A DNA stretch of 64,000 nt. Origin: Flavobacteriaceae bacterium GSB9. Its GTDB lineage: Bacteria; Bacteroidota; Bacteroidia; Flavobacteriales; Flavobacteriaceae. Where the stretch lies: contig CP062007.1 in NCBI GenBank assembly GCA_022749295.1, forward strand, positions 3,566,377 through 3,630,376. The letters run 5' to 3'. The stretch's first letter is position 1. Every line of letters starts with the position of its first letter. Both the position numbers and the translations under genes were made by a program. Under the pieces are notes generated by a model. It saw only the letters and a list, made by a program, of their open reading frames with translations, was not told the DNA's origin and did no database searches. This document shows positions 16,647-25,408 of this stretch, piece after piece.

Positions 16647-17105
16647 CTATTTCTTGTTTTTGTTGTGCTTTGAGCCTTTTGTAGAAGGCTTGTTTGCTAA
16701 TCCCAAAACATCCATAGAGCCATTTTCTTTTATACGGGCTTTTTTCTTTTTCTCTATCTCTTTTGCTAATGTTTTGGGCAATGACTTTTTTGACATATCG
16801 ACGCCAGTAATAAGTTCCATATCAGCGATGATGTCCTGCTGGAAGTCTTTTTGGAACTCCAGTTCTTCAATTTTTTCCTTTAGTCTTTTAATTTCATCGT
16901 TCTTGCTCATACCATTGTTTTGTTGTACTAAGGTACTGTATTTTCTTAACCAATAGGCAATGGTTGTCCTAGGGACATCATATTTTTTGGAAGCCTGATT
17001 GTTAGAGATGTGTCCAGTAAGGATTTGGTCAACGACCAAAAGTTTGGTTTCTAGATTGACTTTTTGGTAGCTTTTTTTTCGCCAGTGGTCTTTTTTTGTT
17101 TTCAT
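16647..17105 (-). CDS. IS3-family OrfA (HTH protein)
   Basis: 152 residues. An N-terminal helix-turn-helix (VNLETKLLVVDQILTGHISN, NQASKKYDVPRTTIAYWLRK) is followed by a leucine-zipper coiled coil (DEIKRLKEKIEELEFQKDFQ). The frame ends in a Lys-rich tail at 16647, where the OrfB frame overlaps at -1. It binds the terminal repeats and supplies the N-terminus of the OrfAB transposase. Confidence 0.88.
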   Translation of the reverse strand: MKTKKDHWRKKSYQKVNLETKLLVVDQILTGHISNNQASKKYDVPRTTIAYWLRKYSTLVQQNNGMSKNDEIKRLKEKIEELEFQKDFQQDIIADMELITGVDMSKKSLPKTLAKEIEKKKKARIKENGSMDVLGLANKPSTKGSKHNKNKK

Positions 17106-17176
17106 AAGTGACTATAATTAAATGATTAATTTTTAGTCAACCTATTTCAGGAAAGTTCACTGTTTTAATTGTAGCC

Positions 17177-17301
17177 AACGGTCTCGTATAACCGTCAGTT
17201 ACGGGTTAATATGCGTTAATTTTCGGTTTAGCACAGACGTTAGCAATTCCGAGTGGATTCTGACGTAGTCGAATCCGCCGTAATTGCGGTTATACATTGT
17301 T
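17177..17301. repeat. attC-like site S1 (first of main array)
   Basis: AACGGTC...GTT, stem GTATAACCG / CGGTTATAC. GTTACCTACC at its end pairs with GGTAGGTAAC at 17756, on the far side of the next gene. Confidence 0.85.
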
Positions 17302-17303
17302 AC

Positions 17304-17753
17304 CTACCGTATTTTTCTTTTTATTTTTCTCCATTTACGTTTGTTCATTTCCACGAAAATCAGTCCATTTTTCCCACGTTGACCATAAATCGCGAATGTT
17401 TGGTCAGTCGGTTTGTGCAAAGTAATTTTCGTAACGTTTTCCAATTCTATGAGATTCCAAATGTTCTTTTCGTCAATCGGATATTCATTAATCACAACAA
17501 GAGGAGTATCAGGAATTGTTGATTGGTCTCGTATAATTACTTTGGTCGTAGCAGAGCGATGAGAGATACGAACTCCATTTTCATTCAGTGTGTCCCTTTC
17601 AGTCGGCTTAAAATTCAGATAATCGTATGCTTGATTTTCAATATATTCTTTCAGCGTGGTTTTTCCGTCCAGTTCTTTCCAATCCGTCACAATTTCCTGC
17701 GCATTCGAATTCAATCCGATTATGATTATCGTTATGGAAAGTAGTTTTCTCAT
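17304..17753 (-). CDS. exported TonB-plug-like protein
   Basis: 149 residues with a signal peptide (LLSITIIIIGLNSNAQ). The C-terminal 80 residues, with PLVVINEYPIDEKNIWNLIE, LENVTKITLHKPTDQTFAIY and GQRGKNGLIFVEM, match the TonB-dependent-receptor plug fold (the pattern in which a residue of the GxRGxNGVI type closes the domain). It has no barrel. The stop codon overlaps the end of S1. It is the first cassette gene and may act as a regulator or decoy of receptor signalling. Confidence 0.65.
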   Translation of the reverse strand: MRKLLSITIIIIGLNSNAQEIVTDWKELDGKTTLKEYIENQAYDYLNFKPTERDTLNENGVRISHRSATTKVIIRDQSTIPDTPLVVINEYPIDEKNIWNLIELENVTKITLHKPTDQTFAIYGQRGKNGLIFVEMNKRKWRKIKRKIR

Positions 17754-17762
17754 ATGGTAGGT

Positions 17763-17886
17763 AACGGTTTGTGTAACCTCGTCGTTGCGTGGTTTTGGTA
17801 CTAAAATAATTAAAAAGAACGGACTTTTCCGCTTGCGAGGATTTTCCGATGAGGAAAATCAGAAGCAATGCGGGTTACACGTTGTT
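17763..17886. repeat. attC-like site S2
   Basis: AACGGTTTGTGTAACC ... GGTTACAC...GTT. The outer stem has an inner inverted repeat around the TTTTCCG segments. GTGCAAC follows and pairs with GTTGCAC at 18597. Confidence 0.82.
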
Positions 17887-17897
17887 GTGCAACGTTT

Positions 17898-18293
17898 TTA
17901 TTTATACTTGGCTTTATTCTGTTCAATTGTTATTTTAAGGGCAGAACTTGAAATATTCGCATAATTTGATTCAATATCTTGTTTTACTCTTTTATATAGG
18001 CAATTATCCTTCTGCATTTTTTTAAGTATTGGGTATATTCCATTTTTTTTACGACTAACAATACTCGCCACAATCCTAATTGCCAAACCCAATTTGATTT
18101 TTTTATAAGATAAGTCATCAAAATTCCATCGACTATGTTTTAGTTTGCTATTTTTTTTAATGTCCTTTAATAGCAATTCTGTTTTGGTTGGTTTCTTTAC
18201 TTTTTTTTGCTTTTTCTTCTGTTCCAGATTTGCAAAAGGGTGGAAGGTACTAAAGCCTCTTCCTCCTCGATTTTCATATTTTAATTTAGTCAT
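17898..18293 (-). CDS. hypothetical basic protein, two-gene cassette
   Basis: 131 residues, strongly basic (EQKKKQKKVKKPTKTELLL). The C-terminal half looks helical. It lies 15 bp downstream of the gene at 18308 inside the same cassette. No family is recognised; the charge suggests nucleic-acid or ribosome binding. Confidence 0.6.
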   Translation of the reverse strand: MTKLKYENRGGRGFSTFHPFANLEQKKKQKKVKKPTKTELLLKDIKKNSKLKHSRWNFDDLSYKKIKLGLAIRIVASIVSRKKNGIYPILKKMQKDNCLYKRVKQDIESNYANISSSALKITIEQNKAKYK

Positions 18294-18307
18294 AATATTT
18301 AAGTGAC

Positions 18308-18565
18308 TTAACCAATTTTTTTAATGAATTGGTCTTTAGCTCGCAAGTAAATTCGTCCATCTGGTTTTTGGCAAACTTTTACATTTTCCGTTATGAATTT
18401 AGTTCCGATTGGATGTGATTCTCTTTCACTTTTACTACATTCAATTACCAAGTTTGTTGGTAAGTTTTGTCCACTTAAAGGTCTTACTCTAATTCTACCT
18501 GTTTCCTTGTCCTTAAAGTTTTCACATTTTATGTTTTCATAATAGTTACCTACAATTAATTCCAT
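18308..18565 (-). CDS. hypothetical small beta-rich protein
   Basis: 85 residues beginning ELIVGNYYENIKCENFKDKE, then GRIRVRPLSGQNLPTNLVIE, with no signal peptide. It looks like a small OB- or SH3-like barrel. It is the 5' gene of a two-gene cassette with 17898. Confidence 0.6.
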   Translation of the reverse strand: MELIVGNYYENIKCENFKDKETGRIRVRPLSGQNLPTNLVIECSKSERESHPIGTKFITENVKVCQKPDGRIYLRAKDQFIKKIG

Positions 18566-18603
18566 TTTGTTCAGGTTTTTGTTGATTTGGTCAAATGTTG
18601 CAC

Positions 18604-18727
18604 AACGGTTTGGCTATGATTTCGGCGTGGAATCGTCCGCAGGACTATTCCGCAGAGAAATCAAGCTAATTTAATGTTTTTACTTTTGGTTTTTGCACTG
18701 TCGCCACGCTGAATTATAGCCGTTGTT
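18604..18727. repeat. attC-like site S3
   Basis: AACGGTTTGGCTATGATTTC...GTT, stem GGCTATGATT / AATTATAGCC. Confidence 0.85.
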
Positions 18728-18743
18728 GTAAATAGTTGTTTTT

Positions 18744-20018
18744 TCAAAAATCAAATTCAGGATGCTGTTGGTCTAAATCTCTTTCATCATCGTAAAATTC
18801 ATTATCATACAAAGAACCGCCATCTTCAACTTCTCGTTCATCTACATAATCAATTCTATCCTCATAGTTCATTGTTTCTTCTTTGTCTAGTATTGACTCA
18901 ATTTCTTGTGAATCTAAATCTTGAAAGAATATTTGATATATGATTTCTTCAGGAATCCAATAATAATCTAAATCATTTGAATACTTTTTTACAAAGTCTT
19001 TACTCCAATTAATACCAACATTGCCCGATAAATTATACCAAACAACTTTATTAGCATATTTGTCTATTAATTCATTGCTCCATTTAACTTTTGTATTGCT
19101 ACACAGATAATTCCAATTAATATTATTATAAAATTTATCAATGTTTTCTTCTGTCCAGGGAAAACTTTCATTTCCGCTTAATTGTTTCCAATCCCAATTT
19201 TCATTAAACGCTTGAATCGTTTGTGAATCAAAAGTTATAGCGTTGTTCAATGATAAATATTCCCAATCCCATTCACTCTTAAATTTTTCAATTAACTCGA
19301 ATGACCAAGGAAGTGAAGTGTTTCTTGATAAACTTGGCCAATGCCAAAATCTTTTTCTTTTTGAAATATAATCTATGCTCCAAGGGATTGTTGCAGAATT
19401 TGACATTTCAAACCAATCTTTCTCATTGTTTCTACCAAACATAAAACCAGCAGTCCAATCCCATTTTTCAACTTCGATATAATTTTTTTCACAAAACTCA
19501 TATACGTTGTCTGTAATATTTTCAATTTTGGATTTCACGAAATTTTCAAGCCATTCTATGTTTAAATTTTTTGCCATAGCTTCAAAATCTAAATTATAGA
19601 AAAACTTGTCTACAATTTCTGGTGACCAATCTACATTTTCTAAAGTGCTTAATCTTTGCCAATTAATTTTTTCATCGAAAGTTTCTAAAAATTCAGTAGA
19701 AATATTTATCTGCTCGTTTAAAATAATCCAATCCCAATCCCAAAATTCTTCAAAGTTTTTAAGAAAATCTATAGACCAAGGTAAAGAAGGGTTTGAACTT
19801 AAATACTTCCAATTTAATTCAGATGAAAACTGATTAATAAATTCAATGTTCCAATTTATATTTTCGTTCATAGAAATTAGTCCAAAATCTAATTTTGTAT
19901 CAAAAATTCCAGCGTATTTATCTATCAAATTTGAGTTCAATGGATAGTAACCCGAGATTATTTTTTTAACAATCAGTTTTTTCCCTTTTTTAATATTTTC
20001 TAAAAATTCTTCAAGCAT
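18744..20018 (-). CDS. tryptophan-rich tandem-repeat protein
   Basis: 424 residues. About eleven degenerate repeats of roughly 26 residues run from about residue 40 to 365, each resembling LSxNxxLPWSxExIxKF followed by WDWxxL (for example SRNTSLPWSFELIEKFKSEW, SGNESFPWTEENIDKFYNNI, SGNVGINWSKDFVKKYSNDL). The tail is very acidic (DERDLDQQHPEFDF). No signal peptide or membrane helix. It probably forms a cytoplasmic solenoid for protein binding. It is one of the largest cassettes in the array. I do not recognise the family with certainty. Confidence 0.75.
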   Translation of the reverse strand: MLEEFLENIKKGKKLIVKKIISGYYPLNSNLIDKYAGIFDTKLDFGLISMNENINWNIEFINQFSSELNWKYLSSNPSLPWSIDFLKNFEEFWDWDWIILNEQINISTEFLETFDEKINWQRLSTLENVDWSPEIVDKFFYNLDFEAMAKNLNIEWLENFVKSKIENITDNVYEFCEKNYIEVEKWDWTAGFMFGRNNEKDWFEMSNSATIPWSIDYISKRKRFWHWPSLSRNTSLPWSFELIEKFKSEWDWEYLSLNNAITFDSQTIQAFNENWDWKQLSGNESFPWTEENIDKFYNNINWNYLCSNTKVKWSNELIDKYANKVVWYNLSGNVGINWSKDFVKKYSNDLDYYWIPEEIIYQIFFQDLDSQEIESILDKEETMNYEDRIDYVDEREVEDGGSLYDNEFYDDERDLDQQHPEFDF

Positions 20019-20042
20019 TTAGTTTGTTTCACAATTATTTAC

Positions 20043-20166
20043 AACGTTTCTGTATAAGAATAGTGCGGTTTTGTGTCCGAGGATTTTCCGCAGGAAAATC
20101 AGAGTGACCAAACACGCACTAACTTTAGGTTTTGTACTAAACTACGCATTATTTTTATATGGTGTT
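20043..20166. repeat. attC-like site S4
   Basis: AACGTTTCTGTATAAG...GTT, stem GTATAAGAATAGTGCG / CGCATTATTTTTATA. Same class as S11, S33 and S45. Confidence 0.83.
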
Positions 20167-20178
20167 AGCAACAGACTT

Positions 20179-20892
20179 TTATTCATTTTTCAAAAACTTA
20201 TTTATCCGTTCTCCAATTTCTTGAATTGTTAAAAGAACAGCTTCGTTTTTAATTCGGTTTGCTGCTTCACTGTCGTTCAATTCGTTTTCTTGTCTTTTGG
20301 ATTGGTATTCTTTAGTCACAATTGTTGAGAAAGGAATTAGTCCAGTCCTAACATCCAAAATTATCAATTGAGTTGTTGCGAAAGCTTTAATGTCAGATTT
20401 TGAAAACAGCTTATATTTTGAGTACAAATCACTATTGATAGAATAAATTACAACAATATCAGATTGTGTTCTAACTGCCGCTTCTCGAATGTTTGTAAAA
20501 GTTGGATTATTTGATATTAATAAATCTGGAATTTTTGAAACTTTTTGAACTCTTTCCGATTGCTTAAACTTTGTGGTAAACAAGTCTAAATATTCTTGTT
20601 GCGATTTTAAATACTCTTCATTGTTCCAATAATAATTTCTTCGGTTTTGGGTGCTTTCCAGTTTTACGAGTGAAACTCTCAAATTTTTTGGCAGAGAATA
20701 ATTTCCATCAAGTATTTTTTGTATGTTTTCTTCCGATATCGTGGAAGTTTTATCATTAAACAATGATTGTGTTATAGGTTGTTCAGCTTCATAATATCCG
20801 TGTGCTGAAATTCCTTGAGTTGATTGTCCAATTTGTCTACTTGCACAAGAAGAAAGAGCAATTATTAGAATTAGGTAAAATGTGTTCTTCAT
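20179..20892 (-). CDS. lipoprotein of unknown function
   Basis: 237 residues. A lipoprotein signal (LILIIALSSCASRQ) precedes a soluble domain with NLRVSLVKLESTQNRRNYYW, AAVRTQSDIVVIYSINSDLY and FATTQLIILDVRTGLIPFST. This pattern of a query-type nucleotide-fold segment followed by LDVRTG recalls Bacteroidota lipoproteins related to CsgG-type assembly, but the match is weak. A cassette gene in one reading direction with its neighbours. Confidence 0.65.
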   Translation of the reverse strand: MKNTFYLILIIALSSCASRQIGQSTQGISAHGYYEAEQPITQSLFNDKTSTISEENIQKILDGNYSLPKNLRVSLVKLESTQNRRNYYWNNEEYLKSQQEYLDLFTTKFKQSERVQKVSKIPDLLISNNPTFTNIREAAVRTQSDIVVIYSINSDLYSKYKLFSKSDIKAFATTQLIILDVRTGLIPFSTIVTKEYQSKRQENELNDSEAANRIKNEAVLLTIQEIGERINKFLKNE

Positions 20893-20918
20893 TATGTTTT
20901 TTGTCTTAGTTTGTTGCT

Positions 20919-21041
20919 AACGGTCTCGGCTATGAGTAGTTGCGTGGGTTAGTACTTAAAATTGCAAGTACACACCAAGCTGAAAATCCGCGAGGATTTT
21001 CAGAAGTAGGCGAGAACAAGCAATTACTTATAGCCATTGTT
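20919..21041. repeat. attC-like site S5
   Basis: AACGGTCTCGGCTATGAGTA...GTT, stem GGCTATGAGTAGTTGC / GCAATTACTTATAGCC. Nearly the same as S59. Confidence 0.85.
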
Positions 21042-21052
21042 GCCACACGTTT

Positions 21053-21931
21053 TTATAAATCAGTATCTATTTCGTTTAGGATTCTACCTTTTTTACTGAA
21101 TAGATATTTTCCTTTTGTTAATTTGTATAATGGAATAGCATATCCTAAAGTCAAAAATACTCGTTCCTGGTCTTCTTTAATTGTGCCTAATTCAACTCCA
21201 AAACCTAATTGAAAGTCTAATACTCCTATTGTTAAAACAGGCGCAAAAACATTATTGTCTTCAGTTCCTGCTGAAAACAAAAATCCTCCGTGAATTGAAA
21301 ATGAGTTTACAAAATCACTATTTTCTAAATCTCCATTCTCATCTCTATAATCTGTCATTGTTCCCCAACTTTTTCCAAATCCCGCACCAATTGAATTGAA
21401 CATTTGAATATCTCCGAATTTAGTGTCATTGTCTTTAGTAAAATTAAATCTTGCTATAGGAATTGAGAAATTTGTATTCCAAATAGTAGCTTTATATTTT
21501 ATTGTTTTGTTTTTAAATGCAAGTTTTGATTTTTCATTTAGATTGAATTCCGCAATTTTAGTGTTTACATTTTGCTCAATCTGTTTCAAACTTTCAATTC
21601 TTTCAGGAATAGTTTCTGGATTATTTGCATTATCAAGTTTGGATACTTTTGAAGTTAAATCAAATAAAGTTGCTTTAATTTTTAAAATTTCTATCTCTTT
21701 TGTTTTAAGTTCAGTTTTTTTCGTTTTTATCAGTTCAGAGTTGTCTCCATCAGATTTTTCCAATTCTTGAATAAATTTTGATAAAAATTCATAGTCACTT
21801 TGTTTTTCAGATAGTAATTTTTCTTGGGAATTAATTTCTGTCTTTAATGATTCAATTGTTTTTTCTTGAGAAAAAATTGCCAAAGAGAATAGCAAGAAAA
21901 ATAAAAGTGAAATTGATTTGATTTTTTTCAT
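21053..21931 (-). CDS. exported protein with coiled coil and outer-membrane-like C-terminus
   Basis: 292 residues. The signal peptide (ISLLFFLLFSLAIFSQ) is followed by about 110 residues of coiled coil (SLKTEINSQEKLLSEKQSDY onwards). The C-terminal half alternates strands and Gly (FGKSWGTMTDYRDENGDLEN, VFAPVLTIGVLDFQLGFGVE, RVFLTLGYAIPLYKLTKGKY), consistent with a small beta-barrel in the outer membrane. The function is unknown. Confidence 0.65.
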   Translation of the reverse strand: MKKIKSISLLFFLLFSLAIFSQEKTIESLKTEINSQEKLLSEKQSDYEFLSKFIQELEKSDGDNSELIKTKKTELKTKEIEILKIKATLFDLTSKVSKLDNANNPETIPERIESLKQIEQNVNTKIAEFNLNEKSKLAFKNKTIKYKATIWNTNFSIPIARFNFTKDNDTKFGDIQMFNSIGAGFGKSWGTMTDYRDENGDLENSDFVNSFSIHGGFLFSAGTEDNNVFAPVLTIGVLDFQLGFGVELGTIKEDQERVFLTLGYAIPLYKLTKGKYLFSKKGRILNEIDTDL

Positions 21932-21968
21932 AATTATTGATTTTTGGTTAGTTTTTCAAATGTGTGGC

Positions 21969-22092
21969 AACGGTTTGGCTATGGTTTCGTTGCGTGAAAA
22001 TCCGCTAGGATTTTCCGCCGTAAACCGAAGATAGTAAATTTGCGAGGACTTTCCGAGAGGAAAGTCAGAAGCAATGAACTATAGCCGTTGTT
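21969..22092. repeat. attC-like site S6
   Basis: AACGGTTTGGCTATGGTTTC...GTT, stem GGCTATGG / CTATAGCC. Copies of this class are highly similar (S8, S29, S56, S58). Confidence 0.87.
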
Positions 22093-22100
22093 GTGTACAG

Positions 22101-22571
22101 TTATTTTCTCCAATATGTTTTTCCGTCGGCTAATTTTATTTCCGATATTTTGTCCGAGTAATAAATTCCGCTGTCCAATTCAGTCACTTTGATTTTTAAC
22201 TCCACTTTTTTATTGTCGGTAATTAATTTATTTCGGTCAAACTTTTTTAGTTTTTTGTATTCTGATTCAGATAGATAAACTTTCTTAATGTCAGATTCCG
22301 TTTTTAAATTTATCCAAGGCGATTTAAGTAAATCATTTGCTTTTAGAATGTCAAAAACGCGGATAATTTCTAATTCATCTTTTCCCGCATTTTTGCTCCA
22401 GCGAATACTGTCAAAAGATTTCTCGAAATTCTCAATTGTTTTGTCATCAGCTCCATAAAAACTTCCAAAATCAATTAATTTGAAATATAAATCTCCCTTA
22501 AATTCGGTCTCATTTTTTGAACAAGACAGAGTTAAAAGTCCGATTATTATTGTCAGCGTGATGTTTTTCAT
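22101..22571 (-). CDS. small lipoprotein
   Basis: 156 residues from the internal ATG at 22571, chosen because it begins a clean lipoprotein signal (MKNITLTIIIGLLTLSCSKN); the longer frame would read through the attC-like site. The mature part contains FKGDLYFKLIDFGSFYGADD and SDIKKVYLSESEYKKLKKFD. No known family. Confidence 0.7.
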   Translation of the reverse strand: MKNITLTIIIGLLTLSCSKNETEFKGDLYFKLIDFGSFYGADDKTIENFEKSFDSIRWSKNAGKDELEIIRVFDILKANDLLKSPWINLKTESDIKKVYLSESEYKKLKKFDRNKLITDNKKVELKIKVTELDSGIYYSDKISEIKLADGKTYWRK

Positions 22572-22581
22572 AATTGTACAC

Positions 22582-22707
22582 AACGGTCTTGTGTATGGAA
22601 AGTTGCGTGTTTGTGTGCGAGGATTTTCCGAAGGAAAATCAGAAGCTAGTAAGCAAAGCAACTAACATTGGTTAAGCTAAAAATAGCAATTTTTTATACA
22701 CGGTGTT
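22582..22707. repeat. attC-like site S7
   Basis: AACGGTCTTGTGTATGG...GTT, stem GTGTAT / ATACAC, terminal hairpin GATTTTCCGAAGGAAAATC. Confidence 0.85.
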
Positions 22708-22720
22708 ACCTACAGTATTT

Positions 22721-23305
22721 TTATTTTTTATAGTTATGGTGAAAATATATTACGTCAAGAAATAATTTCCGATACATCATTTTTTCAAATTTTTTTTCGG
22801 GAATACTGTTTAGAGCATTTGCTAAATTTCCATCATTGAAGTTCAGGTCTCCAGATTTTTCAATCTCCCATAAAGATTCCATTACTTTATATTGCCAACT
22901 TGTTTTGTCTACAATTTTTTCTCTTAAGACAATTTGGTCGTAGCATTTTAATTGCGCTTGTCCGATGAAAGGTAATAAGAGAAATGGGTCAAATCCAAGT
23001 TGCAATTTTAACTTGTCAAAAAAATCAGAATCAATGTCTTTGTTTTTTATTTTGTCAAATAACTTCAGATATCCATTTTTAGTTATATCGGTTAAATAGC
23101 CTTCTTTGACTAAAGCTAGTTCCAATAATTTATGGATATTCTTTTTGTCAGTCAGATTTCCTCCAGCTGGTCCGGTTTCAATTCGTTCAGAGTATTTCGA
23201 TTCAATACAGATTTCAAATTCTTTATCAGCTAAATCTGATGAGCTTTTTTTTGAATCACATGATATGATAAATACTAAAATTATTATTTGAAGCAGTTTT
23301 TTCAA
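22721..23305 (-). CDS. lipoprotein of unknown function
   Basis: 194 residues. A lipobox in FIISCDSKKS is followed by an acidic soluble domain (ESKYSERIETGPAGGNLTDK ... LQLGFDPFLLLPFIGQAQLK). Helical content is high. A single-gene cassette between S7 and S8, with box GTTACCTAC / GTAGGTAAC. Confidence 0.65.
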   Translation of the reverse strand: MKKLLQIIILVFIISCDSKKSSSDLADKEFEICIESKYSERIETGPAGGNLTDKKNIHKLLELALVKEGYLTDITKNGYLKLFDKIKNKDIDSDFFDKLKLQLGFDPFLLLPFIGQAQLKCYDQIVLREKIVDKTSWQYKVMESLWEIEKSGDLNFNDGNLANALNSIPEKKFEKMMYRKLFLDVIYFHHNYKK

Positions 23306-23315
23306 TATTGTAGGT

Positions 23316-23439
23316 AACGGTTTGGCTATGGTTTCGTTGCGTGAAAATCCGCGAGGATTTTCCGCCGTAAACCGAAGATAGCAAATTTGCGAGGACTTTC
23401 CGATAGGAAAGTCAGAAGCAATGAACTATAGCCGGTGTT
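23316..23439. repeat. attC-like site S8
   Basis: AACGGTTTGGCTATGG...CTATAGCCGGTGTT. Class as S6. Followed by GTACGTA, pairing with TACGTAC before S9. Confidence 0.88.
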
Positions 23440-23451
23440 GTACGTAGTGTT

Positions 23452-23874
23452 TTATTTTTTCCAATTTTTCAACTGTTCGTATATTTCTGGTTCAACTTCT
23501 TCAAATCCGTTATGACTAAAATGTTCAATTTTCAGCCATTTTAATTCGTTTTTTTTGAATTTAAGTAAGTATTTAGAAGTCGAACTATGAGGGTCATATT
23601 TGTCAACATCAAGTTGGGTCATGTTGATTCCAATTTCTATTGTATCTCCGTACGTTTTATAAAATCCGTCATATTCCCAACCAATTTCACAGGAATAATA
23701 AGTCACTTTATTGTCAGTTTGAAATTTTAAAGAATCTGTACAGTAATTATAAACCACGTCCGAAGTCCATATCCGTTCAGTCAAGTCCGATTCTTTAATT
23801 TTAAAATTTTCCTTACAATTCGAGAATAGAATTGAAGCTACTACTAAAAATATGAAAGTTAAATTTTTGTTCAT
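23452..23874 (-). CDS. small lipoprotein
   Basis: 140 residues with lipobox FSNCKENF. The body (LTERIWTSDVVYNYCTDSLK, VTYYSCEIGWEYDGFYKTYG) has the look of a lipocalin-like small beta-barrel. Exported; function unknown. One-gene cassette. Confidence 0.65.
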   Translation of the reverse strand: MNKNLTFIFLVVASILFSNCKENFKIKESDLTERIWTSDVVYNYCTDSLKFQTDNKVTYYSCEIGWEYDGFYKTYGDTIEIGINMTQLDVDKYDPHSSTSKYLLKFKKNELKWLKIEHFSHNGFEEVEPEIYEQLKNWKK

Positions 23875-23889
23875 TTCAACATTACGTAC

Positions 23890-24014
23890 AACGGTCTCGT
23901 ATAACCGTCAGTTACGGGTTAATATGCGTTAATTTTCAATTAAGCAGTGACTTTAGCAATTCCGAGTGGATTCGGACGTAGTCGAATCCGCCGTAATTGC
24001 GGTTATACATTGTT
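23890..24014. repeat. attC-like site S9
   Basis: AACGGTCTCGTATAACCG...CGGTTATACATTGTT. Class as S1. Confidence 0.87.
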
Positions 24015-25254
24015 AGCTACCGTTTTTTATCAATTCATTAACGTATTCCTTTATTTCAGGATTAATCTTATTACTTTCATAAACATTAATCAATGCTTCA
24101 ATTTCCCCACCTGCTCTGAATATTGATTTTGCCTTGGACAATCTTGAACGTTGAGAGTTTTCTGTGAAGCTATTATATTTAAAATACTTGTTTGAAATTT
24201 CTTGATGATTTATGTCTATGTTTTTTGAAATCTCAGGATAAAGAATAGTTGCATAAATTTCTTTACCAATAGCTCTTAACGACTTTTCAATGTTTAACTC
24301 AGATTCAATTTCATTTTCACTTTCCTCTAATATTGTTTTATTTGATTTTGAAGTCTCCCTTTCTTTTGAATTATTGACTTTTGATAGTTTAGGTTTGTTT
24401 TTTGGATTTTCAAACCATTTAATTTCACCAATAGAATTATCTGACTCGGGTACAATATATTTAATTGATTGTTCATCAAATTCTGCATACTCGTTAGGGA
24501 AAGAATTTACAAGGTATTCTCTAACATAGTTTATTAGTATATTTTCTTCTCCGATATTATTTCCATTATATTCAATATGATTTCTTTTGGGAACTAAAAA
24601 TGAATTAAATGGATGAATAAGTCTCAAAAAGTGAGCTCTTAAAATTTCAAGTTGTTCATTTGTTAGGGTATTATTTATCTTTCTAATGAAATTTGGCTCT
24701 TGAAACAATTCCCTTGCAGGATTTGGAAATAATGTTGTTAGATTGATGTCTCTATATCCATATCCAGTTGGTTTTATGTGAGCTTGATACCATCCTTTAG
24801 CATTTATATTAGCTCTTTTGGCTCCCTTTGGGGAATAAAAACTTAATTCTTTTTCCTCAGATACCTGACCAAATCCGACAATCAATTTTTTCTGACCGAA
24901 TAATTGCACTAAGTCTTCATAACTGTATGGTATTCCTGCTAGTTTCATTCCCGTGAACAATAAAGTAAACGTATTATCGCAAAATGAAAGTCTAGTCTTG
25001 TCTTTATATTCACTTAGAAACCCTCTACGTTGAAGATGGTATTTAGCTTTTGTATATGATCCATAAAGCCTTAAAAAGAAAACGGGACTTTTAGAGTTTA
25101 TATATTTTAATAAAGAAGAATGTATTTTTTTTATTTCTTCTTTTTTTTCGAATTGAAATTGGATTAGATTCTCAAAAAAGTTCGGAATATCTTTAGCATA
25201 ACCATTTTGAACTTTTGGAAGCATCTTATTATCTAGTTCATTAAATACATTCAT
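24013..25254 (-). CDS. hypothetical protein (413 aa)
   Basis: A soluble protein without signal peptide. N-terminal half: FFENLIQFQFEKKEEIKKIH, FFLRLYGSYTKAKYHLQRRG, LVQLFGQKKLIVGFGQVSEE. The middle has GWYQAHIKPTGYGYRDINLT and RAHFLRLIHPFNSFLVPKRN, with conserved-looking His, Arg and Asn residues. A charged linker of Ser/Lys/Glu precedes a helical C-terminus. The arrangement could suit a nuclease or restriction-type enzyme, but I recognise no family and claim no function. The stop codon overlaps the end of S9. Confidence 0.6.
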   Translation of the reverse strand: MNVFNELDNKMLPKVQNGYAKDIPNFFENLIQFQFEKKEEIKKIHSSLLKYINSKSPVFFLRLYGSYTKAKYHLQRRGFLSEYKDKTRLSFCDNTFTLLFTGMKLAGIPYSYEDLVQLFGQKKLIVGFGQVSEEKELSFYSPKGAKRANINAKGWYQAHIKPTGYGYRDINLTTLFPNPARELFQEPNFIRKINNTLTNEQLEILRAHFLRLIHPFNSFLVPKRNHIEYNGNNIGEENILINYVREYLVNSFPNEYAEFDEQSIKYIVPESDNSIGEIKWFENPKNKPKLSKVNNSKERETSKSNKTILEESENEIESELNIEKSLRAIGKEIYATILYPEISKNIDINHQEISNKYFKYNSFTENSQRSRLSKAKSIFRAGGEIEALINVYESNKINPEIKEYVNELIKNGS

Positions 25255-25271
25255 TTTTCCTAATGGTAGCT

Positions 25272-25396
25272 AACGGTCTCGTATAACCGTCAGTTACGGG
25301 ATTAAAGTTAATAATTTTCGGTTAAGCACTGACGTTAGCAATTCCGAGTGGATTCGGACGTAGTCGAATCCGCCGTAATTGCGGTTATACATTGTT
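25272..25396. repeat. attC-like site S10
   Basis: AACGGTCTCGTATAACCG...CGGTTATACATTGTT. Class as S1. Followed by GCCAGTA, pairing with TACTGGC at 26106. Confidence 0.87.
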
Positions 25397-25408
25397 GCCA
25401 GTAGTTAT

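Larger units (their letters stand above)
15803..17159 (-). mobile_element. intact IS3-family insertion sequence
   Basis: About 1.36 kb with imperfect 24-bp terminal inverted repeats, each starting TG. The inner 15 bases (CTGAAATAGGTTGAC at 15812-15826 and its complement at 17136-17150) are identical. It encodes orfA and orfB in the usual overlapping -1 arrangement. No short direct target repeat is visible, so one flank may have rearranged. It sits exactly between the 14799 gene terminator and the first main-array repeat. Confidence 0.88.
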
